A DNA stretch of 64,000 bases from an uncultured Muribaculaceae bacterium (GCA_904502025.1 CAJGDJ010000006.1:4113-68112); one strand, 5' to 3'. Shown: positions 54,001 through 61,394, numbered from the stretch's first letter. Notes: generated from the letters alone by a model not told the origin. Numbers and translations are program-made.

Positions 54001-54890
54001 CAGGTATCTATGTTTACAACCCTGCAAATGGCAACATCAACCAAATCTTCCAAGGCACACGTGCTTCAAGCGGTCAATGGACTAATGGCAGTGCAGTAGT
54101 GGGTGGTAGTAGCACTTGCGTTGAGTTTTGGGGTACAGGTAGTGAACGCTATATGTACACATTCTGCGAAGACTACAGCACTGGTAAAAAATTGATTCGT
54201 TACAAATTAGGCACTGCCGACACTTGGAATCAAGCTCCTACTTATGTATTCGATGGCATCTCTGGCTATCTTGCAAGCTCTAACGTAGAAGTAGCTGCTT
54301 GTGAAAAAGGTGTATGGATTTGTCAAAACTATATGGGTACTAACCACACCGATGAAAGCAAACCTACATTCCTATTCATGGATTATAGTGGCAACCTCAA
54401 GTTCAATGCTTACTCACTCGGTGGTGCAAACTACATGACTGAAGCTCCAGAAAGTGGTATCGCTATCAACAAAGATATGACTAAACTTGCTGTTGCTAAC
54501 GATAACTATGGAAACATCAACATCTATGATGTAACATGGAATGGCGACACTCCATCGCTCAAATTCAGCTACGAAATCAATGTTGGTCATGGACAAACCA
54601 ACTACGCAGGTGTTGAACAAATCATGTTTGACCCAGCCGACAACTTGATTCTCTTCTCTCGTCAATATGGTTTGATGGCGTTCACAATGAAAAACCCTGC
54701 TCGCAAAACAACGACTTATGCACCATCAGCTCAAATCGTTGAAACCAAAGACACATCTGGTGTAGAAATCATAACACAAAATGAAGCACCGGTTGAATAC
54801 TACAACTTGCAAGGTATCAAAGTTGCCAACCCAACAAATGGCGTCTTCATCAAAAAGCAAGGCAACAAAGTTTCTAAAGTGATTTTCTAA
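51078..54890 (+). CDS. Secreted N-acetylmuramoyl-L-alanine amidase-like protein with duplicated propeller module
   Basis: The 1270-residue protein has a signal peptide (about 1-22) and an amidase_3-like head (about 25-255). Candidate zinc ligands are His35 (NPGHGCW), Glu58 (FHESN) and His145 (SIHSNAY), with catalytic Glu218 (SEGFFHTY). A carboxypeptidase-regulatory-like beta domain follows (about 290-365). Then two copies of a roughly 430-residue unit (about 370-780 and 799-1215) share YNQGG, RRGG, SSSPYRIK, SGQWTNG and LMAFTMKNPAR, separated by a Pro/Thr linker. The tail has YYNLQGIKVANP and ends in Lys-rich KVSKVIF. The head should cleave the glycan-peptide amide bond of peptidoglycan, but the chemistry is inferred from motifs. 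Confidence 0.85.
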   Translation: MKKRFLSLTLMTIIAWTTMMAVTINDIRVYVNPGHGCWMTRNLPLVNKALKDTTGFHESNTNLWKAFGLMEKLIEWGVPFDHSLNQSGAHHQIGAARSFKNNIVFSRVKNTPWYGDDTEELYNRNLTEVAAEANYNDFDYFISIHSNAYVDGTNTNYMALYYNDRMSASYNSTMAAGWYLLENPHLMWTNYASSPHLLAGSSGYEVLASLNVPGYMSEGFFHTYQPARHKIMNPAVARIEGIGYAKGINDWFSLGKKDSYGMIYGILRHATKTFTHTYYTPNTGTLDKYMPINGATVKLKKDGQIVQTVVTDGFYNGAFVFDKVAPGTYTIECSHPDYATSTMSVSVEANKITYPTASISSEGINSVPVQGAYAYSHSLSKSGDDYKFSFKATATAPKATIVLTNKSTGATSSHDAGAVKKGDNSVTISASKIGEGEYTWAVSIANEASTAAMTYYNQGGTTNNDRRGGVAIDLDTESKYFGHVYTTCGYAGGLQRYNPDLSKNGGILHADKFSGSTSSSPYRIKVSQSKAYISDWSDENSGVYVYNPDNGSLSQMFQGSRASSGQWTNGGAVVGGSTTGIAFYNAGSERRMYAFCEDYSSGKMLVRYHLGNSDTWSKAPSDIFSGITGSLGHNNVEMVTCEKGVWLCQNLRGTNSTQAAPAFMFMDHNGNMKLSSYNLGGNEAITQSPESGIALSKDMTCLAVGNSGGNVSVYKVTWSGDTPSLFYQYAVEVPSTTDIEQIAFDPADNMLIYSRQQGLMAFTMKNPARNTVTNAPASQAISGSGTTPEPEPTTPDAVRGSFAYDFDLSVNDADQYSIKYKITEAVKDADLVFTNIKTGEESVINIGFIESALDKGDVSLLMEKNELPEGKYTWGVRLYNDESSKAEAFYNQGGVTDKNRRGGATIDLDRESPYFGHIYSSVGYAEGVQAYLPDLTKNGDIILKDKFSASTSSSPYRIKANSGKLYLSDWSDENAGIYVYNPANGNINQIFQGTRASSGQWTNGSAVVGGSSTCVEFWGTGSERYMYTFCEDYSTGKKLIRYKLGTADTWNQAPTYVFDGISGYLASSNVEVAACEKGVWICQNYMGTNHTDESKPTFLFMDYSGNLKFNAYSLGGANYMTEAPESGIAINKDMTKLAVANDNYGNINIYDVTWNGDTPSLKFSYEINVGHGQTNYAGVEQIMFDPADNLILFSRQYGLMAFTMKNPARKTTTYAPSAQIVETKDTSGVEIITQNEAPVEYYNLQGIKVANPTNGVFIKKQGNKVSKVIF

Positions 54891-54913
54891 ATTAAAAGTC
54901 TTTAATATTATCG

Positions 54914-54946
54914 CAGGCTCGGCAATATGTCGAGCCTGTTTTGTTT
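54914..54946 (+). terminator. Terminator of the amidase-like gene
   Basis: CAGGCTCG (54914-54921) pairs with CGAGCCTG (54931-54938), followed by TTTTGTTT. Confidence 0.85.
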
Positions 54947-54968
54947 CTATAGTTATATGTTAATTCAT

Positions 54969-55000
54969 TGCCATATCTGCAAAAAAATCACTATCTTTGC
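54969..55000 (+). promoter_or_regulatory. Promoter for the phosphodiester glycosidase gene
   Basis: TTG (54969-54971), 21 bases, then TATCTTTG (54993-55000) match the Bacteroidota promoter. The ATG follows at 55044. Confidence 0.7.
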
Positions 55001-55043
55001 ACTCTTAAATTTTGGATATCACAAATTTAACTAAATTATATTA

Positions 55044-57623
55044 ATGAAAAAGATTGTATTAGGTTTAGTAGCTATTGCTATGCAATTAAGTGCAATGGCT
55101 ACAACATGGACGCTCAACGGAACAAGCTATACCGTTGATGTCACATCGACTAAAACATTAAGCACAGGTGTTACTTACTCAACTGCTCATGTTTACACCA
55201 GTTCTCACCACATGCGAATTTTCTACACAGTTACAGATTTGACAAACGAAGACATCGCTGTTCGTGCTATGCCTGGTGGTAGCAAACTCACAAATGTGGC
55301 GACTGTCGCAACAATGGCAGGACGCATCACCGATGCCACTCCTATCGTGGGAACAAACGGTGGATTCTTCACAGATGATTCAAATGGTGGCTTAACAGTT
55401 GTAAGCGGTAGTGCACGCAAAGGTTTTAGTGGTGATGGTTATTATGCTATTTCTTTTGATGAGAACACCGTTCCCACTATCGGTTATCTCAATAAAATCA
55501 CTTGTTGGTGTAGTGCTTCAAATGGTGAAGCTTGGACCGATTTCGCTGCAATAAATACAACCTCAACATCTGCAACAAATGCAGGAGTAAGTGACCAGAT
55601 TATTTTCTACACCCCAGAATCTAACAGCTCAACTTCTGGCACATCAGGTATGGGTGGATATGCCGTACAACTCACTCCTATAAATGGTTCAAAACTCACT
55701 CCTGGTAAATATCTTAAATATAAAGTTGCAAGCACTCCATCATCAGGAAATGTAACAATCCCTTCAAACGGTATCGTTATGTTTGGCAAAGGGACTCAAA
55801 ACGGCAAATTTGTCAGTGGTTTGACTGTTGGGAGCGAAGTAACAGTATATATGAATACCAATCTCAAAGATAACTCAGGAAACATAACAACCCCTGTGGC
55901 ATCTCAAGCATTAGGTGGATCACTTATGGTTCTTGACAATGGTACCCGCATTTCTTCATATGCTAATTCTCTCGGCAATATATCAGGCAACGAACCTCGC
56001 ACTGCAGTTGGTTACAATGCCGACAAAACAAAATTAATTATGTGTGTTGTCGATGGTCGTAGTAGTGGCTGGTCAACAGGTTGTAATGGTAAAGTTCTTG
56101 GCGACATCATGAAAAACCTTGGCTGTAATGATGCGATGAACTTTGATGGCGGCGGTTCTTCACAATTTTGGATTACCGGTAGCGGTCTTGTCAACGATGC
56201 AAGCACTAATAATGGTGGAGGAATTCGTTCGGTGGCCGATGGCTTGTTTGTTGTAAAACTCCCTACTCCAATTTTGTCAACAAGTACAAGTTCACTTTCG
56301 ATGACCACTAATGATAATAAATCTGTAACAAAAACATTCACAGTTACAGGTAAGGATTTGCGTGATGCAATTTCACTTACTCTCTCAGGAACGAATGCTA
56401 ACCAATTCAGCATTTCATCAACATCAATCAGTAAAGATGCAGCAACCGGTACTATCACTGTAACATACGCACCTTCTGCTGAAGGAAGTCATACAGCAAA
56501 TATTACAATCTCAACAAAAAGAGCAACTTCAATTTCTGTGGCTCTTTCTGGTTCAAACACAAAAACTCCTGAAGAACCAAAACCAGAAGAGCCAGAAGTT
56601 GTAACCGGCTATACTCTTACTCAAAATTGGGCTCACACCACAGGTCACCTTACAGCCAACACAAATACTCGTTGGGCTACCGGTTTTGGTGGCAAGATAT
56701 ACATCAACGACCACGCAAACTCATTATTATATTATTGGGACGCTAACGGATTAACCAACACCGGAATCCCCTCTGCCGCAGGTACAGCTATCACAAGCGA
56801 TGATGCAGGAAATATCATTGTTTCTACTTCTATGTTTACAGCCGGCTGCACCGCCCTTAAAGTTCTTCCTGCAGGAGAATCTGCATTTCAAGATTTGACC
56901 CTTACTATGCCCGATGGTGTTACAGCCAACCAAATGCAATATCTTGGCAAAATCGTTGGCAACATCTTAAACGGCGAAGGTGGCATTATGTTTATGTTCC
57001 CAAAAGAAAATACATCAGTTGCTAAAATCTATATCCAATATGGCGAACAAAAAGCTCAACGAGGAATCCCTGTTGGCATCACTGCCGATGGTCAATCATT
57101 TGCAATGCCTTTGGAAGACAACTTCGGCGATAACTTTGCAGTTCGTGTTCGTGGCAACAAACACTTCTACCACAACGATGGTACAAGTTTTGTAGCATAC
57201 CCCGATAATGGCATCACCACAACTCAAGGTGGCACATTCTTTACACTTAATGGCACATTATTCAATGTACAACCAATAGGTACGGCATATCTTGACGGAT
57301 TCCAAATTGTAGATATTACAAATAACAAAATTGTGGCAACTTACAATGCACAATTAGCTTCAGCAGCAGTTTCGCCTAATGCCAACTGCTTCTCTGCCGA
57401 AGTTATTGATACATATACTGCCAAAATATATCAATATGTGCCTGGTCAACTTGCCGCACAATACACATTCACTCTCACTACTACCGGCATTGAACCTGAA
57501 ATAATCGAAGATGAATATGCACCTATTGAATATTACAACCTACAAGGCATTAAAGTTATTAATCCATCAAAAGGTATCTTCATCAAAAAACAAGGCAACA
57601 AAATTTCTAAAGTAGTTCTATAG
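55044..57623 (+). CDS. Secreted phosphodiester glycosidase (NAGPA family) with propeller and sorting-like tail
   Basis: This 859-residue protein has a signal peptide (about 1-19) and an NAGPA (PF09992-type) domain at about 70-400. Its motifs are GTNGGFFTDDSNGG (103-116) and MNFDGGGSSQFW (about 364-375). The family founder removes GlcNAc from GlcNAc-1-phospho-mannose; bacterial members act on sugar phosphodiesters of surface or exopolysaccharides. An Ig-like module (about 410-510), a Pro/Glu linker and a propeller-like region (about 525-815) follow. The tail YYNLQGIKVINPSKGIFIK nearly copies that of the preceding gene. It has its own promoter and terminator. Natural substrate unknown. Confidence 0.87.
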   Translation: MKKIVLGLVAIAMQLSAMATTWTLNGTSYTVDVTSTKTLSTGVTYSTAHVYTSSHHMRIFYTVTDLTNEDIAVRAMPGGSKLTNVATVATMAGRITDATPIVGTNGGFFTDDSNGGLTVVSGSARKGFSGDGYYAISFDENTVPTIGYLNKITCWCSASNGEAWTDFAAINTTSTSATNAGVSDQIIFYTPESNSSTSGTSGMGGYAVQLTPINGSKLTPGKYLKYKVASTPSSGNVTIPSNGIVMFGKGTQNGKFVSGLTVGSEVTVYMNTNLKDNSGNITTPVASQALGGSLMVLDNGTRISSYANSLGNISGNEPRTAVGYNADKTKLIMCVVDGRSSGWSTGCNGKVLGDIMKNLGCNDAMNFDGGGSSQFWITGSGLVNDASTNNGGGIRSVADGLFVVKLPTPILSTSTSSLSMTTNDNKSVTKTFTVTGKDLRDAISLTLSGTNANQFSISSTSISKDAATGTITVTYAPSAEGSHTANITISTKRATSISVALSGSNTKTPEEPKPEEPEVVTGYTLTQNWAHTTGHLTANTNTRWATGFGGKIYINDHANSLLYYWDANGLTNTGIPSAAGTAITSDDAGNIIVSTSMFTAGCTALKVLPAGESAFQDLTLTMPDGVTANQMQYLGKIVGNILNGEGGIMFMFPKENTSVAKIYIQYGEQKAQRGIPVGITADGQSFAMPLEDNFGDNFAVRVRGNKHFYHNDGTSFVAYPDNGITTTQGGTFFTLNGTLFNVQPIGTAYLDGFQIVDITNNKIVATYNAQLASAAVSPNANCFSAEVIDTYTAKIYQYVPGQLAAQYTFTLTTTGIEPEIIEDEYAPIEYYNLQGIKVINPSKGIFIKKQGNKISKVVL

Positions 57624-57647
57624 TTAGAAATTTACTCTAATATAATT

Positions 57648-57690
57648 AATGGTGATAGGTCCTATTTGATCTATCACCATTTCTTTTTTG
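57648..57690 (+). terminator. Terminator of the phosphodiester glycosidase gene
   Basis: AATGGTGATAG (57648-57658) pairs with CTATCACCATT (57671-57681), followed by TCTTTTTTG. The T-run also forms the -33 element of the next gene. Confidence 0.85.
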
Positions 57691-57717
57691 TGCATTAAAA
57701 TTAAAAAACTACCTTTG
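57687..57717 (+). promoter_or_regulatory. Promoter for the VanX-like dipeptidase gene
   Basis: TTTG (57687-57690), 19 bases, then TACCTTTG (57710-57717) fit the consensus. The -33 element overlaps the T-tract of the upstream terminator; the ATG is at 57746. Confidence 0.7.
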
Positions 57718-57745
57718 TAATTATAATTCAAAATGTATTATTACC

Positions 57746-58408
57746 ATGAAATATATATTATACATATTCTCGCTTTTAGTTGGTCATCTTAGCTTAATGG
57801 CAGTAGATTACGATTCCGAATTTACTAAAATGGGATTTGTCGATGTGCAATCGCTCGACTCCACAATACAAGTTGACCTAAAATACTCCTCTACCGATAA
57901 TTTTATGGGCATTAACATGTATGGCGATCTATATAAAGCCTATCTCCGCCCCGAAATTGCAAAAATGGTTGTTAATGCACAAAAATATCTTAAAGATATC
58001 AATCCCGAATATACACTCGTGATATACGACGCAGCTCGTCCGCTAAGTGCTCAACGAATGATGTATGAAAAAGTTCAAGGCACTAAATTTAGCAAATATG
58101 TAGCAAAACCGGCAAAAGGTGGAGGTTATCACAACTATGGCTGTGCTGTTGACGTTACAATACTACATAACGGACAACCTATCGACATGGGAGCCGGATT
58201 TGATGAGTTCTCTACCATATCACACATAAACAACGAGCAATACAACCTCAAAATAGGTAAATTAAGTCAGGAAGCATACAATAATCGTCAGATTCTACGC
58301 AAAGTGATGAAAAAAGCCGGATTCGACACTTATCGTTGTGAATGGTGGCACTTCCAACACTATACTAAGAAGTATATGCGTTCCCACTTCAAATCAATTG
58401 ATTTTTAG
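57746..58408 (+). CDS. Secreted M15D-family D-alanyl-D-alanine dipeptidase (VanX-like)
   Basis: The 220-residue zinc enzyme should split D-Ala-D-Ala. Every active-site residue of VanX has a counterpart: Arg98 (DAARPL), zinc ligands His129 and Asp136 (YHNYGCAVDV), catalytic Glu199 and zinc ligand His202 (CEWWHFQ). An N-terminal signal peptide (about 1-19) indicates export, unlike cytoplasmic VanX of resistance operons. That favours a nutrient or wall-peptide salvage role (inference). It has its own promoter, and no vanHA-like genes are near, so glycopeptide resistance is not suggested. Confidence 0.9.
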   Translation: MKYILYIFSLLVGHLSLMAVDYDSEFTKMGFVDVQSLDSTIQVDLKYSSTDNFMGINMYGDLYKAYLRPEIAKMVVNAQKYLKDINPEYTLVIYDAARPLSAQRMMYEKVQGTKFSKYVAKPAKGGGYHNYGCAVDVTILHNGQPIDMGAGFDEFSTISHINNEQYNLKIGKLSQEAYNNRQILRKVMKKAGFDTYRCEWWHFQHYTKKYMRSHFKSIDF

Positions 58409-58445
58409 GAGATTCTACTTAATAATCAAATTCTTGATGATAAAA

Positions 58446-58465
58446 TCTCAAATAATTTATTGAGA
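58446..58465 (-). terminator. Possible terminator between convergent genes
   Basis: TCTCAA (58446-58451) and TTGAGA (58460-58465) form a short weak hairpin with TTTTATC on the minus strand, after the stop at 58478. Confidence 0.4.
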
Positions 58466-58477
58466 CATATTAATATG

Positions 58478-59422
58478 TTATATGTCGCTCAGTTCAAAAG
58501 TGTTATAGGCGATTCCTCTGCCACCCATACCACATTTTTGGGTAATCAGTCCCTCGTTGAGAAACATTCCCCCATTTTCGTTTGATGTGCCAAAGTCGAA
58601 GTATCTGCAATTACCACATTCATTATTGATAATGTAATCAAAAACCAAAGGTAGAGCTTTTAATGCTTTGCCCGATGGTGATGCCGCTATATATTGAGCA
58701 TGAGCAACCGTTTCAGTAAAAAATATCACAGTCCCAGCCACTACATTGTCATTATGAGTGGCGATGTATAATTTTATATTTTTAGGGAAACGGCTATGTA
58801 ACAACTCTATTTCTTCAAGCGAATGAACAGGCAATGTATTATACTGTTCTTTCAGCATCAGTTCCAATACGCTCCAAAATTGTTCAAAACAACATGACTG
58901 TTTAACCTCTACCTCATTATTTATTGCATTTTTCATGCCACGACGAGCATTTTCATTGAAATGTAGTCGAGTATCATCGAGAGGGAGCGTAGTTGATATT
59001 AATGTCGATAAAATCTGTCCTCCATTACGGAAAATTGCATATAAATCTTCTTCAGCCGGATAACGATGATATATGTGAGGGGCAGGCTTATATATGAATC
59101 TTTTTATTTTGTTCTCTTTCAAAAAAGAATTCATGAGTGTCCATATTTCAAGCATCGTTGTAGCTGTAACGCCCTTAATTGAAGTAATCCAACCACCATA
59201 GGTCAAACCTTGATGCGAATATACCGTATCGCCACATTTGTTTGCCGGAAGAACTGCAATTAGATTATTTTTGTCATTAATACACATCAACGAAAAATCA
59301 TCAAAGCGATTGCTATGATAATCCATATAGTCGCGAAAATGCAGAAACGTGCCATTTTTTGACCCATTAACAAATTCGTCCCACTGCGACTTAAATATCG
59401 GTGTATATCTGACTATTTTCAT
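58478..59422 (-). CDS. GNAT/FemAB-like acyltransferase
   Basis: This cytoplasmic protein of 314 residues (from the chosen start) resembles the FemAB/GNAT fold. MKIVRYTPIFKSQWDEFVN opens the first domain; KAPALVFDY-like text near the end (LKALPLVFDYIINNEC) and YFDFGTSNENGGMFLNEGL form the conserved C-terminal part. Related enzymes acylate sugars or add amino acids to wall precursors; the substrate is unknown. The reading frame is open for 36 more codons upstream, but a perfect -7 element lies inside that stretch, 10 bases before the ATG at 59422. I therefore chose this start. Confidence 0.75.
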   Translation of the reverse strand: MKIVRYTPIFKSQWDEFVNGSKNGTFLHFRDYMDYHSNRFDDFSLMCINDKNNLIAVLPANKCGDTVYSHQGLTYGGWITSIKGVTATTMLEIWTLMNSFLKENKIKRFIYKPAPHIYHRYPAEEDLYAIFRNGGQILSTLISTTLPLDDTRLHFNENARRGMKNAINNEVEVKQSCCFEQFWSVLELMLKEQYNTLPVHSLEEIELLHSRFPKNIKLYIATHNDNVVAGTVIFFTETVAHAQYIAASPSGKALKALPLVFDYIINNECGNCRYFDFGTSNENGGMFLNEGLITQKCGMGGRGIAYNTFELSDI

Positions 59423-59431
59423 CTCTATTTG

Positions 59432-59439
59432 CAAAGATA
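59432..59439 (-). promoter_or_regulatory. -7 promoter element nearly abutting the acyltransferase start codon
   Basis: TATCTTTG on the minus strand ends 9 bases before the ATG at 59422. A start of transcription about 5-7 bases on would leave almost no leader. Confidence 0.55.
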
Positions 59440-59492
59440 GCAAAAGATATAGAAAAAGAATGCTTCCTATAAACTTTTTTGCGTAATGTATT

Positions 59493-59653
59493 TCAGAACC
59501 AATAGCCTTTATTAGATTTTTTGTTTTCAAAAATGTGTGGAGAGAATCGCTTTGCTGTGTCGGAGTTATGCCATTCGGGAAATTCTCCGGAGGTGTTACT
59601 ACTGAAAAAGATGATGAGAAACATTTCTTTATGTCAATCTTGTCTCTATTTTA
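59493..59653. repeat. Diverged duplicated segment, copy A
   Basis: About 160 bases align without large gaps to copy B (61395-61556), roughly two thirds identical by eye. Both begin TCAGAACCAATA and share TTTTCAAAAATGT, GTGTCG, GGAAATTCT and GATAATGATGAG-like blocks. A plus-strand reading frame of 91 codons starts in this copy, but I do not call it a gene. Copy A stops exactly where the inverted-repeat element begins. Confidence 0.65.
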
Positions 59654-59655
59654 TA

Positions 59656-60008
59656 TTGGTGTCCGATAAAGTTAATGACGGATATAAAAAGTTGTCTCAA
59701 TTACTGAATTTGTTCGATAAGGATTCTTTTTTCAATTTACGAGCCTACATAGAGTTGAAGTTGATGGCATTGCCGAAGGTAATGCTTTTTGCGTAGCCGG
59801 GTATTGACTCAAAGAGGCAATGCCCGGAAAGATGTTGAGTTGATTTTGAATCTGGAAGATTCATTATTTGACACCATTAATGTTTCTTCCAGAAACTAAT
59901 TCTTGCTAATACATTACCGGGCTTATCCACTACGTGGATAAACCCGGCTACATACTAATAAACCCTATGGGTTGCATTTGCTCTTGTAAAAGTTTTATCG
60001 GACACTAA
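59656..60008. mobile_element. 353-bp inverted-repeat element (MITE-like), with TA on both sides
   Basis: The left end TTGGTGTCCGATAAAGTT (59656-59673) and the inverse of the right end (59991-60008, TTAGTGTCCGATAAAACT) match at 15 of 18 positions. TA dinucleotides flank both ends (59654-59655, 60009-60010), consistent with a two-base target duplication. There is no transposase-length frame. The interior holds perfect inverted repeats GTAGCCGGGT/ACCCGGCTAC (59794-59803, 59942-59951) and TCTGGAAGA/TCTTCCAGA (59851-59859, 59885-59893), and two more hairpins with CCGGG cores. It looks like a non-autonomous, internally deleted transposon. Confidence 0.68.
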
Positions 60009-60042
60009 TAATTAAAATTAAGATTAGAGTAATTCATAAAAA

Positions 60043-60076
60043 AAGTAGCTTTGTGATTTTATTCACAAAACTACTT
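60043..60076 (-). terminator. Terminator of the serine hydrolase gene
   Basis: AAGTAG-TTTGTGA arms (60043-60056) pair with TCACAAA-CTACTT (60063-60076), with one G-U pair in the minus-strand RNA, followed there by TTTTTTTATG. Confidence 0.8.
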
Positions 60077-60104
60077 CTATTTTGTCATCGTCTAAAAGAC
60101 AGAA

Positions 60105-61358
60105 TTACAATTGCTCTAATAGTCTGTCAAAAATATTATAAAAATCTTCTATACGGTCTGCACCCAAATATACTGCAATAATATTTTTCTCTGGATTTAC
60201 ATAAAGCACTTGTCCATATAGACCATACGCCCAAAAACTACCTCTATGAAGAACTGCCTTATATTTTCCAGTGTTTCTACTTCTATTCGCAGCACAAGCC
60301 TCCACATTCGGAACAGATTTATAATAGTTGTACATACTATCTACATCATCAAACTTCTTGTGGTCATAAGTACCCCAATACCAACTATATGAATATGTGC
60401 CGTGGTTTACTCCGACAAAATTTTTACTATGTGAACGCTCTACATAAGTGCTATCAACAATTTGTACGCCGTCCCAATTTCCTTTATCTATGTAGAGCTT
60501 ACCGATTTTTGCCAAATCCCTAACATTTGTTGTAAGTCCGGCATAACTTTTTGCGTTATGGTGCTTTTGGCTATCAAGACTAATAGTCGCTGACTGCTCC
60601 ATACCTAATGGTTGCCACAATTTTTCTGAAAGATATTTAGCATACGGAACACCAGTTGCTCTCTCAATAACAATGCCCAATATTGCAGTAGTCATAGAGT
60701 CGTAGTGATATCTTTCTCCCGGAACGTTTATAAATTTCATTCCTGATATAACATCTAATGAATTGTTTCCATAATATAGCTGAGCAATCTTTGAGAATGG
60801 ATTAAAACTATATGATTCCTCAAATTTTAATCCTGCACTCATATCAAGCAAATGCTCAATAGTAAGTTGCTGAAACATCTTATCTTTTTTCTTTAACTCA
60901 GGGATATATTTTGTTACAGGGTCTTTTACACTTTCAATATATCCGTCTTTTAAAGCGACACCACACAATATGCTTGTAATGGTTTTAGTAACAGAAAATA
61001 CGGTTGTTTGACTGTCCTTATTTAGTCCACCACTATAATGTTCATAGATGATTGTATCGTTCTTAATAATGATAGCAGCTGCAGGTTTTGTTGTATATTC
61101 TACTACTTCATTAAGAGTCATTTTTTTGAAAGTATCACTCTTGGAAAAATATACATCAACATTAAGTGTATCGAGTTTTCGTCCACCTATAGGGAGTTCT
61201 TCAAAGGTAAAAACATTAGATGAATTGTATATAGTATCTTGTGGAAAAACGATGTAGTCGTCAATAGCAGGATTCCCGTTTTTTATAGCACGAAAAGTTG
61301 AACATGACGAAAATAATATCGCTATAGAAATTAGCAACAGATTGATTTTTCTTTCCAT
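60105..61358 (-). CDS. Lipoprotein serine hydrolase of the beta-lactamase/DD-peptidase (class C-like) family
   Basis: The 417-residue protein has a signal peptide with lipobox FSSC (Cys19), so it is anchored in a membrane facing the periplasm or outside. The catalytic Ser122-Val-Thr-Lys125 (FSVTKTITS) is the SxxK motif. YHYDSM supplies the second-motif Tyr, and VLHRGSFWAYG is the HxG-like third motif. The family includes AmpC, esterases and D-aminopeptidases, so activity on beta-lactams cannot be assumed. The gene lies between the inverted-repeat element and copy B of the duplicated segment, and has its own terminator. Confidence 0.85.
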   Translation of the reverse strand: MERKINLLLISIAILFSSCSTFRAIKNGNPAIDDYIVFPQDTIYNSSNVFTFEELPIGGRKLDTLNVDVYFSKSDTFKKMTLNEVVEYTTKPAAAIIIKNDTIIYEHYSGGLNKDSQTTVFSVTKTITSILCGVALKDGYIESVKDPVTKYIPELKKKDKMFQQLTIEHLLDMSAGLKFEESYSFNPFSKIAQLYYGNNSLDVISGMKFINVPGERYHYDSMTTAILGIVIERATGVPYAKYLSEKLWQPLGMEQSATISLDSQKHHNAKSYAGLTTNVRDLAKIGKLYIDKGNWDGVQIVDSTYVERSHSKNFVGVNHGTYSYSWYWGTYDHKKFDDVDSMYNYYKSVPNVEACAANRSRNTGKYKAVLHRGSFWAYGLYGQVLYVNPEKNIIAVYLGADRIEDFYNIFDRLLEQL

Positions 61359-61378
61359 ATCTGATTAAGTTATTTTCG

Positions 61379-61386
61379 CAAAGTTA
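61379..61386 (-). promoter_or_regulatory. -7 promoter element for the serine hydrolase gene
   Basis: TAACTTTG on the minus strand matches the consensus and lies 20 bases before the ATG at 61358. Confidence 0.5.
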
Positions 61387-61394
61387 CAAAAAAA

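Noticed and set aside
57746..58408. Glycopeptide-resistance cluster
   Set aside because: Only a VanX-like enzyme is present, it is exported, and no ligase or dehydrogenase partner is nearby.
58478..59530. Longer form of the acyltransferase starting at 59530
   Set aside because: The extra 36 residues are hydrophobic and unconserved in type, and a perfect -7 element lies within them. The ATG at 59422 is more likely.
59521..59796. 91-codon plus-strand reading frame across copy A and the left end of the inverted-repeat element
   Set aside because: It has no recognisable domain, crosses the transposon end and has no promoter. The similar frame in copy B differs after about 40 residues. It is treated as a remnant, not a gene.
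60105..61358. Beta-lactamase conferring drug resistance
   Set aside because: The SxxK family is broad, and the second and third motifs are not those of confirmed class C beta-lactamases. It is better called a serine hydrolase.
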